From an uncultured Prevotellaceae bacterium (lineage in GTDB: Bacteria; Bacteroidota; Bacteroidia; Bacteroidales; UBA3663), in the NCBI GenBank assembly GCA_900319235.1, contig ONNR01000009.1:1-64000 (forward strand): DNA of 64,000 bases. Reading direction: 5' to 3'. Made by a program: the position numbers and the translations under genes. Shown piece by piece: positions 7,263 through 17,171 of this stretch; positions within the stretch are counted from its first letter, which is position 1, and each line of letters starts with the position of its first letter. Under the pieces are notes generated by a model that saw only the letters and a list, made by a program, of their open reading frames with translations, did no database searches and had not been told where the DNA came from.

Positions 7263-9770
7263 TCAGTCCTTTCCGTTGTACTTGTCGCGAATCCTCTTGA
7301 TGAGGAGCAGGAGGTTGTCGAAATGCAGGGCATTGAAGCTGCCGTCGGGAAGGGCGGCACGCTGCTCACGGCAGTATTGCTCGATGAAGTCGAGGTGCTG
7401 GAGGGAATAGATGCGCACATCGGTATGCGAGGCGTTGAAGACCAATCCATCGGTAGGGTCGATGTTCACGTTGAGCAGACGACCGACATAATCGACGTAG
7501 GTGTTCTGTGACTCACGCGTGTAGGCGTTCTGACGCTCGTCGTCGGTGAAGGGCTGCCAGACGGCATGGAAGACATCGCCAAGATACTCGTCGATGGGAT
7601 AGGGGTCGGGGTTCTGCAGGTTGTTGCGCTGCTGATTGAGGAGCATGCCTGCCGAGAGGAGGAAGGAGATCATCGTGTTGCGACGATTGGCCATCTCGTC
7701 TTCGGCATTGACCCCGAGCTTCTCGATGATGCTCGACGGATACATCCACGTATTGGCGCAGAAGACATGACGACCCATCCAGTCGATGGCCTCCTTCTGC
7801 TTGAGACGCGGTACGGGCTGGTAACGCGGGGCATCGGGCACATTGTTGGAGTAGCGTCCGCCGATGATTCGCTGCACGTGGTTGACATAGAGCTGGAACT
7901 GCGCACGACAACGGCGATGGAAGGCCTCGAGCTCGTCGTACTGCCCATCGGGCTGGGCGGTCCACTCCTCGAGGTGGCTCACGACACGCTTGAGGTTGAG
8001 GATGGCATAGTCGGTGGCCTTGACACCATCGTCGCCGAGGTCCTCGACCTGAGAACGCGGATCGCTGCCCTTGCCCTCGTCGCCGCTATAACGCAGACGG
8101 ACGTTGTCGCGCAGCTTCTTGGTGACTTCGGCACGCAGCACCTTGCTTTCGGCAATGGGGTCGTCGAACTCGGGACGGTACTGGTAGCCCCACTGGATGG
8201 CCCAGATGTCGTAGTCGTTGATGCGTGGGAAGAGTCCCTTTGGACCGATATTGTCCTCGGGCTGGGCGACATAATTGAAGCGGGCATAGTCCATGATGCT
8301 GGCCGTATGACCATGCTTCTCGACCCATGCCTTGTCGCGCAGCTTTTCGACGGGAGTAGCCGACGAGGCAATCATGTTGTGGCGCAGACCTAAGGAATGA
8401 CCTACCTCGTGACTGCTGACGAAGCGAATGAGCTGGCCCATCAGTTCGTCGTCGAGGTCGATGCCTTGCGCGCGTTTGTCGAGGGGACCGCACTGGGTAA
8501 TGTACCACTTGCGCACCAGGTTGAGCACGTTGTGGTACCAGCAGATGTGGCTCTCGAGGATCTCACCGCTGCGCGGATCGACGATGCGCGGACCATAGGC
8601 ATTCTCGGTGGTGGAAGGCAGGTAGCGTATCATCGAGAAGCGTGCATCGTCAACACTCATTGTCGAGTCGTTGGGCCATTCGCGTGCCTGGATGGCATTG
8701 CGGAAGCCTGCAGCTTCGAAGGCGACGTTCCAGTCCTCGATACCCTGCTTGAGGTATTTGACCCACTTGCGGGGCGTGGCGGGGTCGATGTAGTAGATGA
8801 TGGGCTTGACCGGCTCGGTGAGGCGGCCTGCAGCATAGGCCTTCATGTCGCTTGGCACGAGACGATAGCGCGAGATGTAACCGAAGTCACGAGACGCCTC
8901 GTCGTCGATGAAGCGCGTCACACGGTTCTGGAAGTATCCCACACGCTCGTCGCTGATACGGGGCTGCATGGGCGTCTCGGGCAGCAGCACGATGCTGGTG
9001 TGGAGCGAGAGGGTGACATAGCCGCTACGAGCTGCGGGTATGCTGGTGTCCTTGCACTCGTAGGTGCGCAACGTCGAGATCTCGGCATTGATGGGATAGG
9101 TGCGGATGGTGTCAATGAAGGTCAGGTCGGAAACGGGCGAGCCTAATTTGACCTGCGTACGGTCGGTTTGGATCAATCCACCGATCTTGGTGTCCTTGGC
9201 AAAGAGCGGGGTCACCTTGACGAGCATGTCGTCGGTCTCGGGATTGCGACCCACTACGTCGAGACGGCTCACGATGGGATCGACAGAGGCCTTGTCGAGC
9301 AGCGAGGTGATATCGGCCTCCTTGTCGAGCAGGAATTCCTGATGATAGGCACGCAGGAAGAGCACCTGGTCGGTGTACTTTTCGAAATAGATGACGTTGC
9401 GCTGCACCTCTTCGCCCGTCTGCATCTTGAAGCCCTTGGGGACGGCATCGAAACGCGTCACCGAGAGGAGCAGTCGCCCGAGGAGCGACTCAGGCACCTC
9501 GAAGTACCAGTCCTTTTCGATGTGACGCACGGTGAAGAGACCCTCATGGCTCGAGACCTGCTTCTTGAGAAGCTTGGCATAATCCTTTTCTTTGGGATTG
9601 ACTTGGGTGGTGTCGGCCTTCACGGAGTCGGTCGATAGGGTATCGGCGACCTGCTTCAGGCTGTCGGCAAAATGGTAATCGGTTGAGGTGAACGATAAAT
9701 GGGTGGCGATGGCACCAAATTGGATTGCCATCGCTCCCATAATGGATAGAATGAAGCTTCTAGGATTCAT
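7263..9770 (-). CDS. Secreted metzincin-type zinc protease (DUF5117/DUF4953 family)
   Basis: The 835-residue protein starts with a hydrophobic signal segment (FILSIMGAMAIQFGAIA). It then carries the N-terminal regions I associate with Pfam DUF5118 and DUF5117 (about 60-290) and a catalytic domain with HEVGHSLGLRH at 454-464. That is the HExxHxxGxxH zinc motif with ligands His454, His458 and His464 and base Glu455. The Met-turn is probably SIMDYARFNY, some 40 residues later. It is the last gene of a five-gene minus-strand run behind a SusC/SusD pair, 33 bp after the preceding gene, which suggests that it cuts protein for that transporter. Substrate is unknown. The family is common in Bacteroidetes and poorly characterised. 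Confidence 0.88.
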   Translation of the reverse strand: MNPRSFILSIMGAMAIQFGAIATHLSFTSTDYHFADSLKQVADTLSTDSVKADTTQVNPKEKDYAKLLKKQVSSHEGLFTVRHIEKDWYFEVPESLLGRLLLSVTRFDAVPKGFKMQTGEEVQRNVIYFEKYTDQVLFLRAYHQEFLLDKEADITSLLDKASVDPIVSRLDVVGRNPETDDMLVKVTPLFAKDTKIGGLIQTDRTQVKLGSPVSDLTFIDTIRTYPINAEISTLRTYECKDTSIPAARSGYVTLSLHTSIVLLPETPMQPRISDERVGYFQNRVTRFIDDEASRDFGYISRYRLVPSDMKAYAAGRLTEPVKPIIYYIDPATPRKWVKYLKQGIEDWNVAFEAAGFRNAIQAREWPNDSTMSVDDARFSMIRYLPSTTENAYGPRIVDPRSGEILESHICWYHNVLNLVRKWYITQCGPLDKRAQGIDLDDELMGQLIRFVSSHEVGHSLGLRHNMIASSATPVEKLRDKAWVEKHGHTASIMDYARFNYVAQPEDNIGPKGLFPRINDYDIWAIQWGYQYRPEFDDPIAESKVLRAEVTKKLRDNVRLRYSGDEGKGSDPRSQVEDLGDDGVKATDYAILNLKRVVSHLEEWTAQPDGQYDELEAFHRRCRAQFQLYVNHVQRIIGGRYSNNVPDAPRYQPVPRLKQKEAIDWMGRHVFCANTWMYPSSIIEKLGVNAEDEMANRRNTMISFLLSAGMLLNQQRNNLQNPDPYPIDEYLGDVFHAVWQPFTDDERQNAYTRESQNTYVDYVGRLLNVNIDPTDGLVFNASHTDVRIYSLQHLDFIEQYCREQRAALPDGSFNALHFDNLLLLIKRIRDKYNGKD

Positions 9771-9803
9771 TACGTGTATTTAGAATTGTAAAGATCAGAT
9801 AGG

Positions 9804-10571
9804 TCAGCGGGCCAACTTCTTTCGACCATTGAGGATGAAGAGTCCCTTCTGAGGAGCCTTGTCGGCTGGCATGAGCCTGCCGTCGATGGAGTAGATGCGT
9901 TCCTCGCGGTTGGCGTCGCCCTGGATAGTCGTAATGGCGGCATCGGCGGTGGGAAGGAGCCAGAAGTCGATGTAGCGCAGACGTGTGGAACCCGTGCAGA
10001 CAGGCAGACTCCACTCGATGGAATCGCCGCTCCAGGCATCATATTGGTAGGTCTGACCCATATACTCCTGTGTCACCACCTTGGCGCTATCGGGGCCCCA
10101 GGTGTGGTTGTTGGTCACGGGATTCATCGAGAGGCTACCACTGGCCCAGGTGCGATAGACTTCGAAGGATGCACGCGTCATCGAGTAACCTTCGGGAGCG
10201 GTGAAGGTCATCCTGGAACCGGTGTAGGTGAAGAGAAAGTTCTCCATTACGCTTCCATTCATATCGATGTCGTAGTTGGGACCATTGACATAGACATTCT
10301 CATAATCAGTCTCGTCGAGATCGCTGGGGGTGAGTGTCATCTTGAGGGTGGACTCGCCTACAGCAATGGGGAACTCGGTGGTCTTGCTGAAGATGGAACC
10401 TGCGGGGGCATTGTCCCAATCGACGGTGCTCCAGCCCTTGATGATGCTGGCAGTGGGATGGTTCCAGGGATTGGCATTGAAGTCCATGCGCACATAGACG
10501 GTGTCCTGCTGGGCGAAGGCGCTGGCACAGAGCATTGCACCCAAGGCCAGCAATGAAAGACGAATTTTCAT
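9804..10571 (-). CDS. Secreted beta-rich protein with short T9SS-like C-terminal tail
   Basis: Function not recognised. The 255-residue protein has a clear signal peptide (cut near residue 20, SAFAQQ) and a single beta-sandwich-looking domain. The tail ends RIYSIDGR, then KGLFILNGRKKLAR. That pattern (Y-x-x-x-G-x, then KG-hydrophobic-I-x-x-G-x-K) recurs at the ends of other secreted proteins here and resembles type IX secretion sorting tails. The body (DFNANPWNHP, then MTLTPSD, then MTFTAPEGYSM) matches a segment of the 901-residue protein at 17887-20592 (DFNAMTDEP, LTISPKDEE, LTFEAPVGK), so both share one domain. It lies 33 bp after the SusD gene and 33 bp before the protease gene, so it probably belongs to the same operon as a surface binding protein. 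Confidence 0.75.
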   Translation of the reverse strand: MKIRLSLLALGAMLCASAFAQQDTVYVRMDFNANPWNHPTASIIKGWSTVDWDNAPAGSIFSKTTEFPIAVGESTLKMTLTPSDLDETDYENVYVNGPNYDIDMNGSVMENFLFTYTGSRMTFTAPEGYSMTRASFEVYRTWASGSLSMNPVTNNHTWGPDSAKVVTQEYMGQTYQYDAWSGDSIEWSLPVCTGSTRLRYIDFWLLPTADAAITTIQGDANREERIYSIDGRLMPADKAPQKGLFILNGRKKLAR

Positions 10572-10604
10572 ATAGTTATTACTTTAAATGTGATGTCGTG
10601 TGAA

Positions 10605-12056
10605 TCATTTCTCGTCGGTATTGAGCGTCAGGTTGGGGTTCCTGTCGCGTGCCGAATGCGGGAAGGGAATGATATAGAGACGCGAATCGGGACGCAGCGT
10701 ATAGGTCTGCTGGGGCACCGAAGTGTTGACAATGGGGAAGACGCGGACGATGGTCTTGGCGTATTCGGCCTCGGTGTTGAAGCGCTTCAGGTCGAAGAAA
10801 CGATGGAAACCGAAGAGCAGCTCCTTGCGACGTTCGAGGATAATCTGCTGCATCATCTCGACCTGGGTGGAAGGCTGCGCTATCGAGTAGGTTCCGGAGA
10901 GGCGATGCTGGCGCAGGGCGTTGACGTACTCGGTAGCCTTGGCATTGTCACCCAGGCGGGCGTAAGCCTCGGCAAGGGTCAGATAGACCTCGGCAGTGCG
11001 CATACCGACAGCCATGTAGGTGAAGCGTGCCGTCGTAGTGGCGGGCGTCCAGATGGCTGCCCCCGATCCCGTATCGTAATAGAGGCTGATGGTGGTTCCG
11101 CTCTGACGGAAGAAGAGGCTGTAGCGCAGGTCGTTCGGCTCGAAGAGGTTGACGAGTTCGGGACTGATGACACCATAATTATAATAGGTGGCAGCTTCGG
11201 CCGTCCATCCGCTGGCGAGCCACATGTAGCTCAGGACCTCGGGATTGTTGTCGTCGGCATAGACACGATAGCGAGCAATGCCACCGTTGTCATTGATCAC
11301 GTTGTAGTCGATGAGCGAGTTGTTGAGCTCGAGCGACTTGAGCGCCGCATCGCGTGCCTTCTCCCAATCGCGATGGAAGAGATAGACCTGGGCAAGCAGG
11401 CCATATCCGTAGGCTCGGTTGGGATGATAGATATTGAGCGGGGTCTCCTGAAGCAGCGGTACGGATGCCTCGAGTTCGCTGATCACGAAGTCATAGACTT
11501 CGGCCACCGTACTCTTGACAGGAGTGAGTTCGAGACCATAGTGGTCCATGATGCACACACCTCCATCGGAAGCTGCCGTGGCAGGGGTATAGGCCTTGGC
11601 AAAGGTGTTGACAGCGATGAAGTGGTTCCATGCACGATAGGTGCGGGCCTCGGCCTTTGCCAAGGTGCGAATGTCGTCGGTGCCTGGAGCAGCGTCGATG
11701 TTGTCGATGACGAGGTTGCAGCGCAGGATGTCGCTGTACATGTTCTCGTAGAGATTGTTGTCGGCGATGAGGCTTCGCTCCGCATTCTCGTTGGCGGTGA
11801 AGAGTATGGCATCGATGGTGGTGGATTCGAAGCCGATGATCTTCGACTCCTTGGGCCAGAGGTCATCGCTCAGATAGGCGAACGACGAGGGGTAATAGCA
11901 GCGCTGGGGATTGGCGATGAGCTCGTAATAGGTATTTGCGTCATCGACGGTCAGCGAGCCCAATGGAGTAATGTCAACGTAGCTGTCGCAGGACGAAGCC
12001 AACCACGCAGAACCGAACGCCAGCAGAGCCGGCAGGATGGATAGTTTACGTTTCAT
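10605..12056 (-). CDS. SusD/RagB-family outer-membrane lipoprotein
   Basis: Surface lid protein that binds nutrient for the adjoining SusC channel. The 483-residue protein has a lipoprotein signal ending AWLASSC, then the start typical of the family (DSYVDITPLG). The helical TPR-like body holds TLAEAYARLGDNAKATEYVNALR near 350-375, and a conserved stretch at about 400-430 (ILERRKELLFGFHRFFDLKR) is the usual SusD-C signature. Length is normal. It follows the SusC gene after only 12 bp, so translation is probably coupled. With a protease downstream, the cargo may be peptide rather than glycan, as for RagB, but this is inference. Confidence 0.93.
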   Translation of the reverse strand: MKRKLSILPALLAFGSAWLASSCDSYVDITPLGSLTVDDANTYYELIANPQRCYYPSSFAYLSDDLWPKESKIIGFESTTIDAILFTANENAERSLIADNNLYENMYSDILRCNLVIDNIDAAPGTDDIRTLAKAEARTYRAWNHFIAVNTFAKAYTPATAASDGGVCIMDHYGLELTPVKSTVAEVYDFVISELEASVPLLQETPLNIYHPNRAYGYGLLAQVYLFHRDWEKARDAALKSLELNNSLIDYNVINDNGGIARYRVYADDNNPEVLSYMWLASGWTAEAATYYNYGVISPELVNLFEPNDLRYSLFFRQSGTTISLYYDTGSGAAIWTPATTTARFTYMAVGMRTAEVYLTLAEAYARLGDNAKATEYVNALRQHRLSGTYSIAQPSTQVEMMQQIILERRKELLFGFHRFFDLKRFNTEAEYAKTIVRVFPIVNTSVPQQTYTLRPDSRLYIIPFPHSARDRNPNLTLNTDEK

Positions 12057-12068
12057 GATGGGTGCGAA

Positions 12069-15000
12069 CTAAAAGCTAGTTGATATTGAGAACGAATAGG
12101 TGCGGGGCTGCTGCAGCGTGCGTGTGCCCGAATTGAGGCTGTATGCCTCGGGGTCGATGTCGCGGCCTGCGGCACTCCAGTAGAACAGGTTGTTGACCTG
12201 GAAGGTGAAACGCGTGGCACCGAGCGAGAGGCGCTTGCACAGTTTGTCGGGCAGGTTGTAGGCCAGGTTGACACTGCGCAGCTTGACGTAGTCGGCACGG
12301 CGCACCTGCTCGTCGCTATAGCGCCACCACTGCGAGAATGTCGAGGCATACTCCTGCGTGGAAGTGGGGATGTCGGTGTAGAGACGCACCTTGCGGGCAT
12401 CGGCAGCATCGGACGGGGTCCAGCGATCGAGGATATGCGTGGTGTTGATGCTGTAGGAATCCATCGGAGTGGCATCGAGACGCAGCTTGTTGCCGCCCGA
12501 GAAGATGAAGAGCGCATTGGCTTCGATGCCTTTCCACTTGAGGTTGAGCGAGAGCGAACCGTTGTAAACGGGCGTCAGTGTACCCATGTTGGCCAGGGCG
12601 TCGGTCTCGCGCAGGGTGTAGCTGTTGGTCACCGAGGTGACATTACCATCGGAATCGACCACAGCCATCTCGTTGCCGTCGGCATCGAGGATGATGGGGT
12701 AGCCATGCGACACGCGGCTCAGGCGATAGGCCCAGAGGGTGTTGTAGCTTGTGCCCTGGATGAAGTAGTTCATCGGTGCGGTGATGAAGTTGGAGGCTAC
12801 GTCGGACGACTTGTGCTCGACATGGAGCATCGTGTTGCGGTTGTAGGCTGCATTGATCGAGGCCGAGAAGGTCCAGTCGCTGGTGCGCAGGAGCTGTGCA
12901 GTGAGCGAGAGTTCAAGGCCACGGTTGCGCATACGGCCATTGTTGATGACACGTGAGGTGGCACCGAGGGTCGAGTCGAGGTACTTGGTGACCAGCAGGT
13001 CCTCGCCCACACGGTTGTAGAACTCCAGGCTACCGCTTAGGTGACTGTGGAACACACGGAAGTCCACGCCAAGATTGGTTGTCGTGGTGCGCTCCCAACG
13101 CAGCTCGGGATTGGGCAGGTCGTCGTCGGAGAAAGCTAGGTAGGAGGTGCCGGTAGGGTCCTGGTTGAGGGTGCGGTAACGGGCCACGAAGTAAGTACTC
13201 GAACTCTGGTCCACGTTGCCGTTGATGCCGTAGGTGGCACGCAGCTTGAGGTAGTCGAGCCAGGTGAGGTCACGGAGCCAAGCCTCTTCGGTCATGTTCC
13301 AGCCTGCGCCCACCGACCAGAGAGGATGGTGCTGCTCCTTGGCATCGAGGCCAAAGAGGTCAGCCTCGTCCCAACGGATGCTGCCGGTGACGTTGTAGCG
13401 ATTCTTGAGATTATAACCGGCATTGGCGTAGAGGGATGCATAGCGATGATGCGTCTCGGTCTGACTGGTGGCAAGGCCTGCCATGCGCAAGGTCTGGTCA
13501 TAGATGGCACTTTCCCATCCGTCGCTGTAGAGGCTGTTCCAGTCCATTCGTACAGAACTCAGGGCTGTGGCATTGTAACCGTACATCAGCTGCTGGATGA
13601 GACGCGGAGTGCGCACATCGCGCAATTCGAAACCGACGATGGCATCGACGAGATGTTCCCTCTCGACTCCGAAGCCATGGTCGAAGTTGAGCTGGTTGCG
13701 CAGGGTCTGGTGATAGGCGTTGTTGGTCTGCTGGAACCATCGTCCTCCGTTGGGGAGGAGGCATTCGCCATCGGTGCGAATCATCGCGTTGTGGGTGAGA
13801 CGCATCAGGTAGGTGTCGGCCTCGTCGTAGAGTTCGCTGCGGCTTTGTGACCATTCGTACTGGTACATGACCTGATAGCGGAACATCTTGAGGAACGAGG
13901 CCTCAAGGCTGGCAAAGGGACGCAGACTGGTGCGTCGCGACCTGGTGAGGCTCTCGTCGAGGGACTGCAGCACATTGAAGCCCATGCTCTTGGCGCCTTC
14001 AACCTCGGAAGCACGGTGCACGACGTCGCCATTGGGTGCACTGCCTGCATAGCCTCCCACATTGGCATAAGGTGTGAGGACCCAATTGCCCTGGTCGTCT
14101 ACGATCCGGGCATAGCGTTCCTGCAAGGCATAGTTGGTATAGCTTCCGTTGGGCGAGGTGGCGCGGTTGAGACGCGCCTCAATACCGACCCTCGCACTGA
14201 GCCAGGGACGTACCTTGTAGTTGCTCTTGGCGTAAAGGTTGAAGCTGTTGCTGCCGTCGTTGAGGCTGCGACCCCGGCTTTTCTGATAGGTGAAGGTGGC
14301 GAAGTGGTTGTTCTCGCCCGACTTCTGTGCGAGGCTCAGGGTGTAGCGCTGGTTGATGGTGCTCTGCCAGGCGTATTTGCGATACTGCTCATAGTAGTCG
14401 TTGCCACGCCATTGTGCAAGGGTGGCATCGACTTCGCCCTGCGAGATACGGCCTTCGGCCTGGTCGCGATAGAGCTGGTAGAGCGGGCTGTAGTAGTTGT
14501 TGCCCAACGAGCTGAAAAGCGAAGCATAACCACCGCTGGTGGCCACGCGATTGTTGTAGACCTCGGTCTCGTAGTCGATGATGTCGCTCGTCGATGCATA
14601 ATGCATGGCATCGAAGGTCGGCTTGGTGGAGATGTAGAGGTCGGCGCTCAGCGAGATCTTCACCTTGTCGCTCTTGGCCTGCTTGGTGGTGATGACGATG
14701 ACGCCATTGGCAGCCAGGGCGCCATAGATCGACGAAGCAGCGGCATCCTTGAGCACGGTGATGGACTCGACGTTGTTGGGATTGATGTCGGACAGCGACA
14801 TCGAGGTCACCATGTCATCAATGACAATAAGGGGCTCGGTGCCGATGCTGCTCGCGAAGGTGCCCACACCACGCAGGATGGGCGAACCATCGCCGGTGTT
14901 GGGATTGACGTTGATGCGCAGACCAGCCACCTGGCCCTCGAGCGAAGAGGTGAGGTCCTGGTGCATCATCGTGGTGAGCTTGGCCGAATCGACCATGGCA

Positions 15001-15368
15001 TACGAAGCCGTGGAGCGTTCCTTGCTGATGCGCTGGTAACCGGTTGAGACGACGACGGCCTCGTCGAGCTCGGTGATCTGGCTACGCAGCATGACGTTGA
15101 TGACATTACCGACGCTGGCCGAAACCTTGTAGGGCTCCATACCAACCATCGAGAAGTTGAGTGTACTGGCATTATCACCGACGCGAATGGCGTACTTGCC
15201 ATTCTGATCGGTGATAACTCCATTGTTGGTGCCCGAAACAACGACCGTCACGCCTGCCAGGGGTTCCTTGTGGATGTCGGTGACAGTGCCGTAGATGAGT
15301 CGTTGCTGGGCCTGTACAGCTGAGATTGCCAGCATGAAGCCGGCAACCAGTTGTAAGGTTTTTGACAT
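12069..15368 (-). CDS. SusC/RagA-family TonB-dependent outer-membrane transporter
   Basis: TonB-driven channel paired with the SusD gene that follows. The 1099-residue protein has a signal peptide (cut near residue 20). Next is a carboxypeptidase-D-like regulatory domain (YGTVTDIHKEPLAGVTVVV) at about 25-100, a plug with VVVSTGYQRI and SITVLKDAAASSIYGALAAN at about 105-230, and a 22-strand beta barrel to the C-terminus, which ends in aromatic residues (YSFSISTSF) as expected for barrel insertion. The TonB-box region is not clearly visible. Gaps of 12 bp on both sides place it inside the five-gene run from the LRR gene to the protease gene. Confidence 0.94.
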   Translation of the reverse strand: MSKTLQLVAGFMLAISAVQAQQRLIYGTVTDIHKEPLAGVTVVVSGTNNGVITDQNGKYAIRVGDNASTLNFSMVGMEPYKVSASVGNVINVMLRSQITELDEAVVVSTGYQRISKERSTASYAMVDSAKLTTMMHQDLTSSLEGQVAGLRINVNPNTGDGSPILRGVGTFASSIGTEPLIVIDDMVTSMSLSDINPNNVESITVLKDAAASSIYGALAANGVIVITTKQAKSDKVKISLSADLYISTKPTFDAMHYASTSDIIDYETEVYNNRVATSGGYASLFSSLGNNYYSPLYQLYRDQAEGRISQGEVDATLAQWRGNDYYEQYRKYAWQSTINQRYTLSLAQKSGENNHFATFTYQKSRGRSLNDGSNSFNLYAKSNYKVRPWLSARVGIEARLNRATSPNGSYTNYALQERYARIVDDQGNWVLTPYANVGGYAGSAPNGDVVHRASEVEGAKSMGFNVLQSLDESLTRSRRTSLRPFASLEASFLKMFRYQVMYQYEWSQSRSELYDEADTYLMRLTHNAMIRTDGECLLPNGGRWFQQTNNAYHQTLRNQLNFDHGFGVEREHLVDAIVGFELRDVRTPRLIQQLMYGYNATALSSVRMDWNSLYSDGWESAIYDQTLRMAGLATSQTETHHRYASLYANAGYNLKNRYNVTGSIRWDEADLFGLDAKEQHHPLWSVGAGWNMTEEAWLRDLTWLDYLKLRATYGINGNVDQSSSTYFVARYRTLNQDPTGTSYLAFSDDDLPNPELRWERTTTTNLGVDFRVFHSHLSGSLEFYNRVGEDLLVTKYLDSTLGATSRVINNGRMRNRGLELSLTAQLLRTSDWTFSASINAAYNRNTMLHVEHKSSDVASNFITAPMNYFIQGTSYNTLWAYRLSRVSHGYPIILDADGNEMAVVDSDGNVTSVTNSYTLRETDALANMGTLTPVYNGSLSLNLKWKGIEANALFIFSGGNKLRLDATPMDSYSINTTHILDRWTPSDAADARKVRLYTDIPTSTQEYASTFSQWWRYSDEQVRRADYVKLRSVNLAYNLPDKLCKRLSLGATRFTFQVNNLFYWSAAGRDIDPEAYSLNSGTRTLQQPRTYSFSISTSF

Positions 15369-15380
15369 TGTTTAATGATT

Positions 15381-16805
15381 TTACTTAAGCAGCATCTTGC
15401 GGCCGCCTTCGATTACGAAGCCCTTCTCGCCCTTGCCAGCAGCTACGCCCATCAGGTTGTAGCGGCGCGAGGTGGCAGCAGCGTTCTCAAGGGTCTCGAT
15501 GCCTACGGGTGTAAAGACGTTGAATGCGGTGGTCTTGAACACCACGTCGCCGGTGAAGAGCGGGAATGCCTCGTTGGTCATGGTCACGCATACCTGGCCT
15601 TCCTGAGCCTTGGTGAAGGTGATCTTGCCCTCGTCGATGGTATAGGTATCTTCAGCAACGGCTTCGCCCGTTTCGCCCACTAGGGTGTAAACGGTGGTGG
15701 CGGGAGCCTCGAGCACGCCGGTAGCCGTGAGCTGGTCGCTGAGGTCGAGCACGTCGCCCACATTGTATTCAGCCTCGACAGCGAGGTCGGCCTGAGGAGC
15801 ATAGGTGAACTTCTTGATCTTGCTTGTGGTATTGAGACCAGCAGGCTTGGTAGGCAGGGTGGCGATGGTCATGCAGTTGTTGGCCAGCTTGCACGACTTG
15901 GTGGCATCCAATACGCTGAACTCAGCAATCTGGTTGTTCTCTGACTCGAAGGTGCCTACTTCAACAGGGATGATGAGCGAGGTGAGCTTGTTGTCGTTGA
16001 AGTAGCAGAGGGCAAGTTTCTTGGTGAGCTTGCTGAGGTCGATGGCGGTGAGCTCGTTCTGCTGCAGGTTGATGTTACCAAGGTTCTCGGGGTTTTCGGG
16101 CAGCGTGACACTGGTGAGCTTGTTGCCATAGGCATAGATGCCCTCCAGTGCATTGCAGGCACTGAAGTCGAGGGTCTCGAGCTCGTTGGTATAGGCTGTG
16201 AAGCTCGTCAGGTTGGCATTCTTGCTGATGTTGACGCTCTTGAGCTTGTTCTGGGCAACAGAGACGGTCTTCAGTTCGGGATTGTTGCTGAAGTCGAGGG
16301 TCTCGAGCTGGCCATTGAACGAAGTGAAGCCCTGCAGGCTTTCAAGGGCCGAGAGGTCAAGGGTAGCAGCATTGACGTTGCCCACGCTGAGGGTATTGAC
16401 CTTGGTGAGCTTGCTGAAGTCAGCACCGAGGACAGGCGAATCGGTCGAAGCGCCGGTACCTGTGGTCACATAATAGACGGTCGAAGGATCCTCGGCATAA
16501 ACGGTGATCACGCCATCGCCGGTAGCGACGCCCGTCACAGCTGTCTTGGTAACTGTCGAGGTGGTGTAGCCGATGGTGTCGGTAAGCACGAGGTTGCCAT
16601 CGCCGAAGTCCACGGCATAGAAGTCGAACTCGTTGTAGGTGCCGAAACTGAAGGTGCGCTCTACGGACTCAGCGACCTGAACGGTAAGGGTGAAAGCTGG
16701 CTTGACAGTGTGGGTTGATGCATCAGGCCATGTTACAGTCTTTTCTTGTGCACTGGCATAAGAAAGAAAAGCAGCTCCTGAAAGGAGGAGTAAAAATCTT
16801 TTCAT
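15381..16805 (-). CDS. Secreted leucine-rich-repeat protein with T9SS-like tail
   Basis: First gene of the SusC/SusD/protease run. The 474-residue protein has a signal peptide (cut near residue 19) and a beta-rich N-terminal region. About ten LRR units follow at about 130-330, with a repeating L-x-x-L-x-(F/V)-x-x-N pattern (LETLDFSNNPELKTVSVAQN, LKSVNISKNANL, LTSVTLPENPENL). An Ig-like region comes next (about 350-440), and the tail is RYNLMGVAAGKGEKGFVIEG then GRKMLLK. LRR proteins of this sort bind protein or glycan ligands at the cell surface. Being first in an uptake operon suggests substrate capture. The ligand is unknown. Confidence 0.82.
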   Translation of the reverse strand: MKRFLLLLSGAAFLSYASAQEKTVTWPDASTHTVKPAFTLTVQVAESVERTFSFGTYNEFDFYAVDFGDGNLVLTDTIGYTTSTVTKTAVTGVATGDGVITVYAEDPSTVYYVTTGTGASTDSPVLGADFSKLTKVNTLSVGNVNAATLDLSALESLQGFTSFNGQLETLDFSNNPELKTVSVAQNKLKSVNISKNANLTSFTAYTNELETLDFSACNALEGIYAYGNKLTSVTLPENPENLGNINLQQNELTAIDLSKLTKKLALCYFNDNKLTSLIIPVEVGTFESENNQIAEFSVLDATKSCKLANNCMTIATLPTKPAGLNTTSKIKKFTYAPQADLAVEAEYNVGDVLDLSDQLTATGVLEAPATTVYTLVGETGEAVAEDTYTIDEGKITFTKAQEGQVCVTMTNEAFPLFTGDVVFKTTAFNVFTPVGIETLENAAATSRRYNLMGVAAGKGEKGFVIEGGRKMLLK

Positions 16806-17171
16806 ACGGTTTTATAATAAGATTAAATAATGGGGTTAGCAAATAAATGATTAATAAACAAGTAATGAGTTATGCAAATTAATATCCAAAACCCATAAGG
16901 CATGCAAATAAAGTAAAAAATCTCCGAATATTCAAATTTTAAGGCCTTTTTTCCCCCTCAGTGCAAACCTATTCACGTTTTATGGATGTTTTGCTCAATA
17001 GACATGCTGATTTGAATGCAAAAAAAAGCAAGCCGACCTTCACAGGTAGGCTTGCAGGATTGAAACTTCTAGATAATAAGTGATAATTGTATATTCTTGT
17101 GAAAAGTGTAAAATCAATATAAAGCATGCAGATGGGATAGTTTGTTTCCCATCTGCATGATTCGTAAAAGA
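16806..17171. other. Gene-free stretch upstream of the LRR/SusCD operon
   Basis: AT-rich spacer of about 365 bp. It must hold the promoter of the LRR-led minus-strand operon, but I see no exact TAnnTTTG on that strand; TTATTTGC and TTAATTTGC near 16845-16905 are imperfect. The left part is thus an untypical, perhaps regulated promoter. The right part (17020-17055) is a strong minus-strand terminator for the Bor-like gene. I see nothing coding. Confidence 0.5.
17020..17055 (-). terminator. Rho-independent terminator, minus strand
   Basis: On the minus strand GCAAGCC pairs with GGCTTGC, with ACCT/AGGT inside the loop extending the stem, followed by a run of seven to eight T. It closes the Bor-like gene that ends at 17172. 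Confidence 0.85.
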
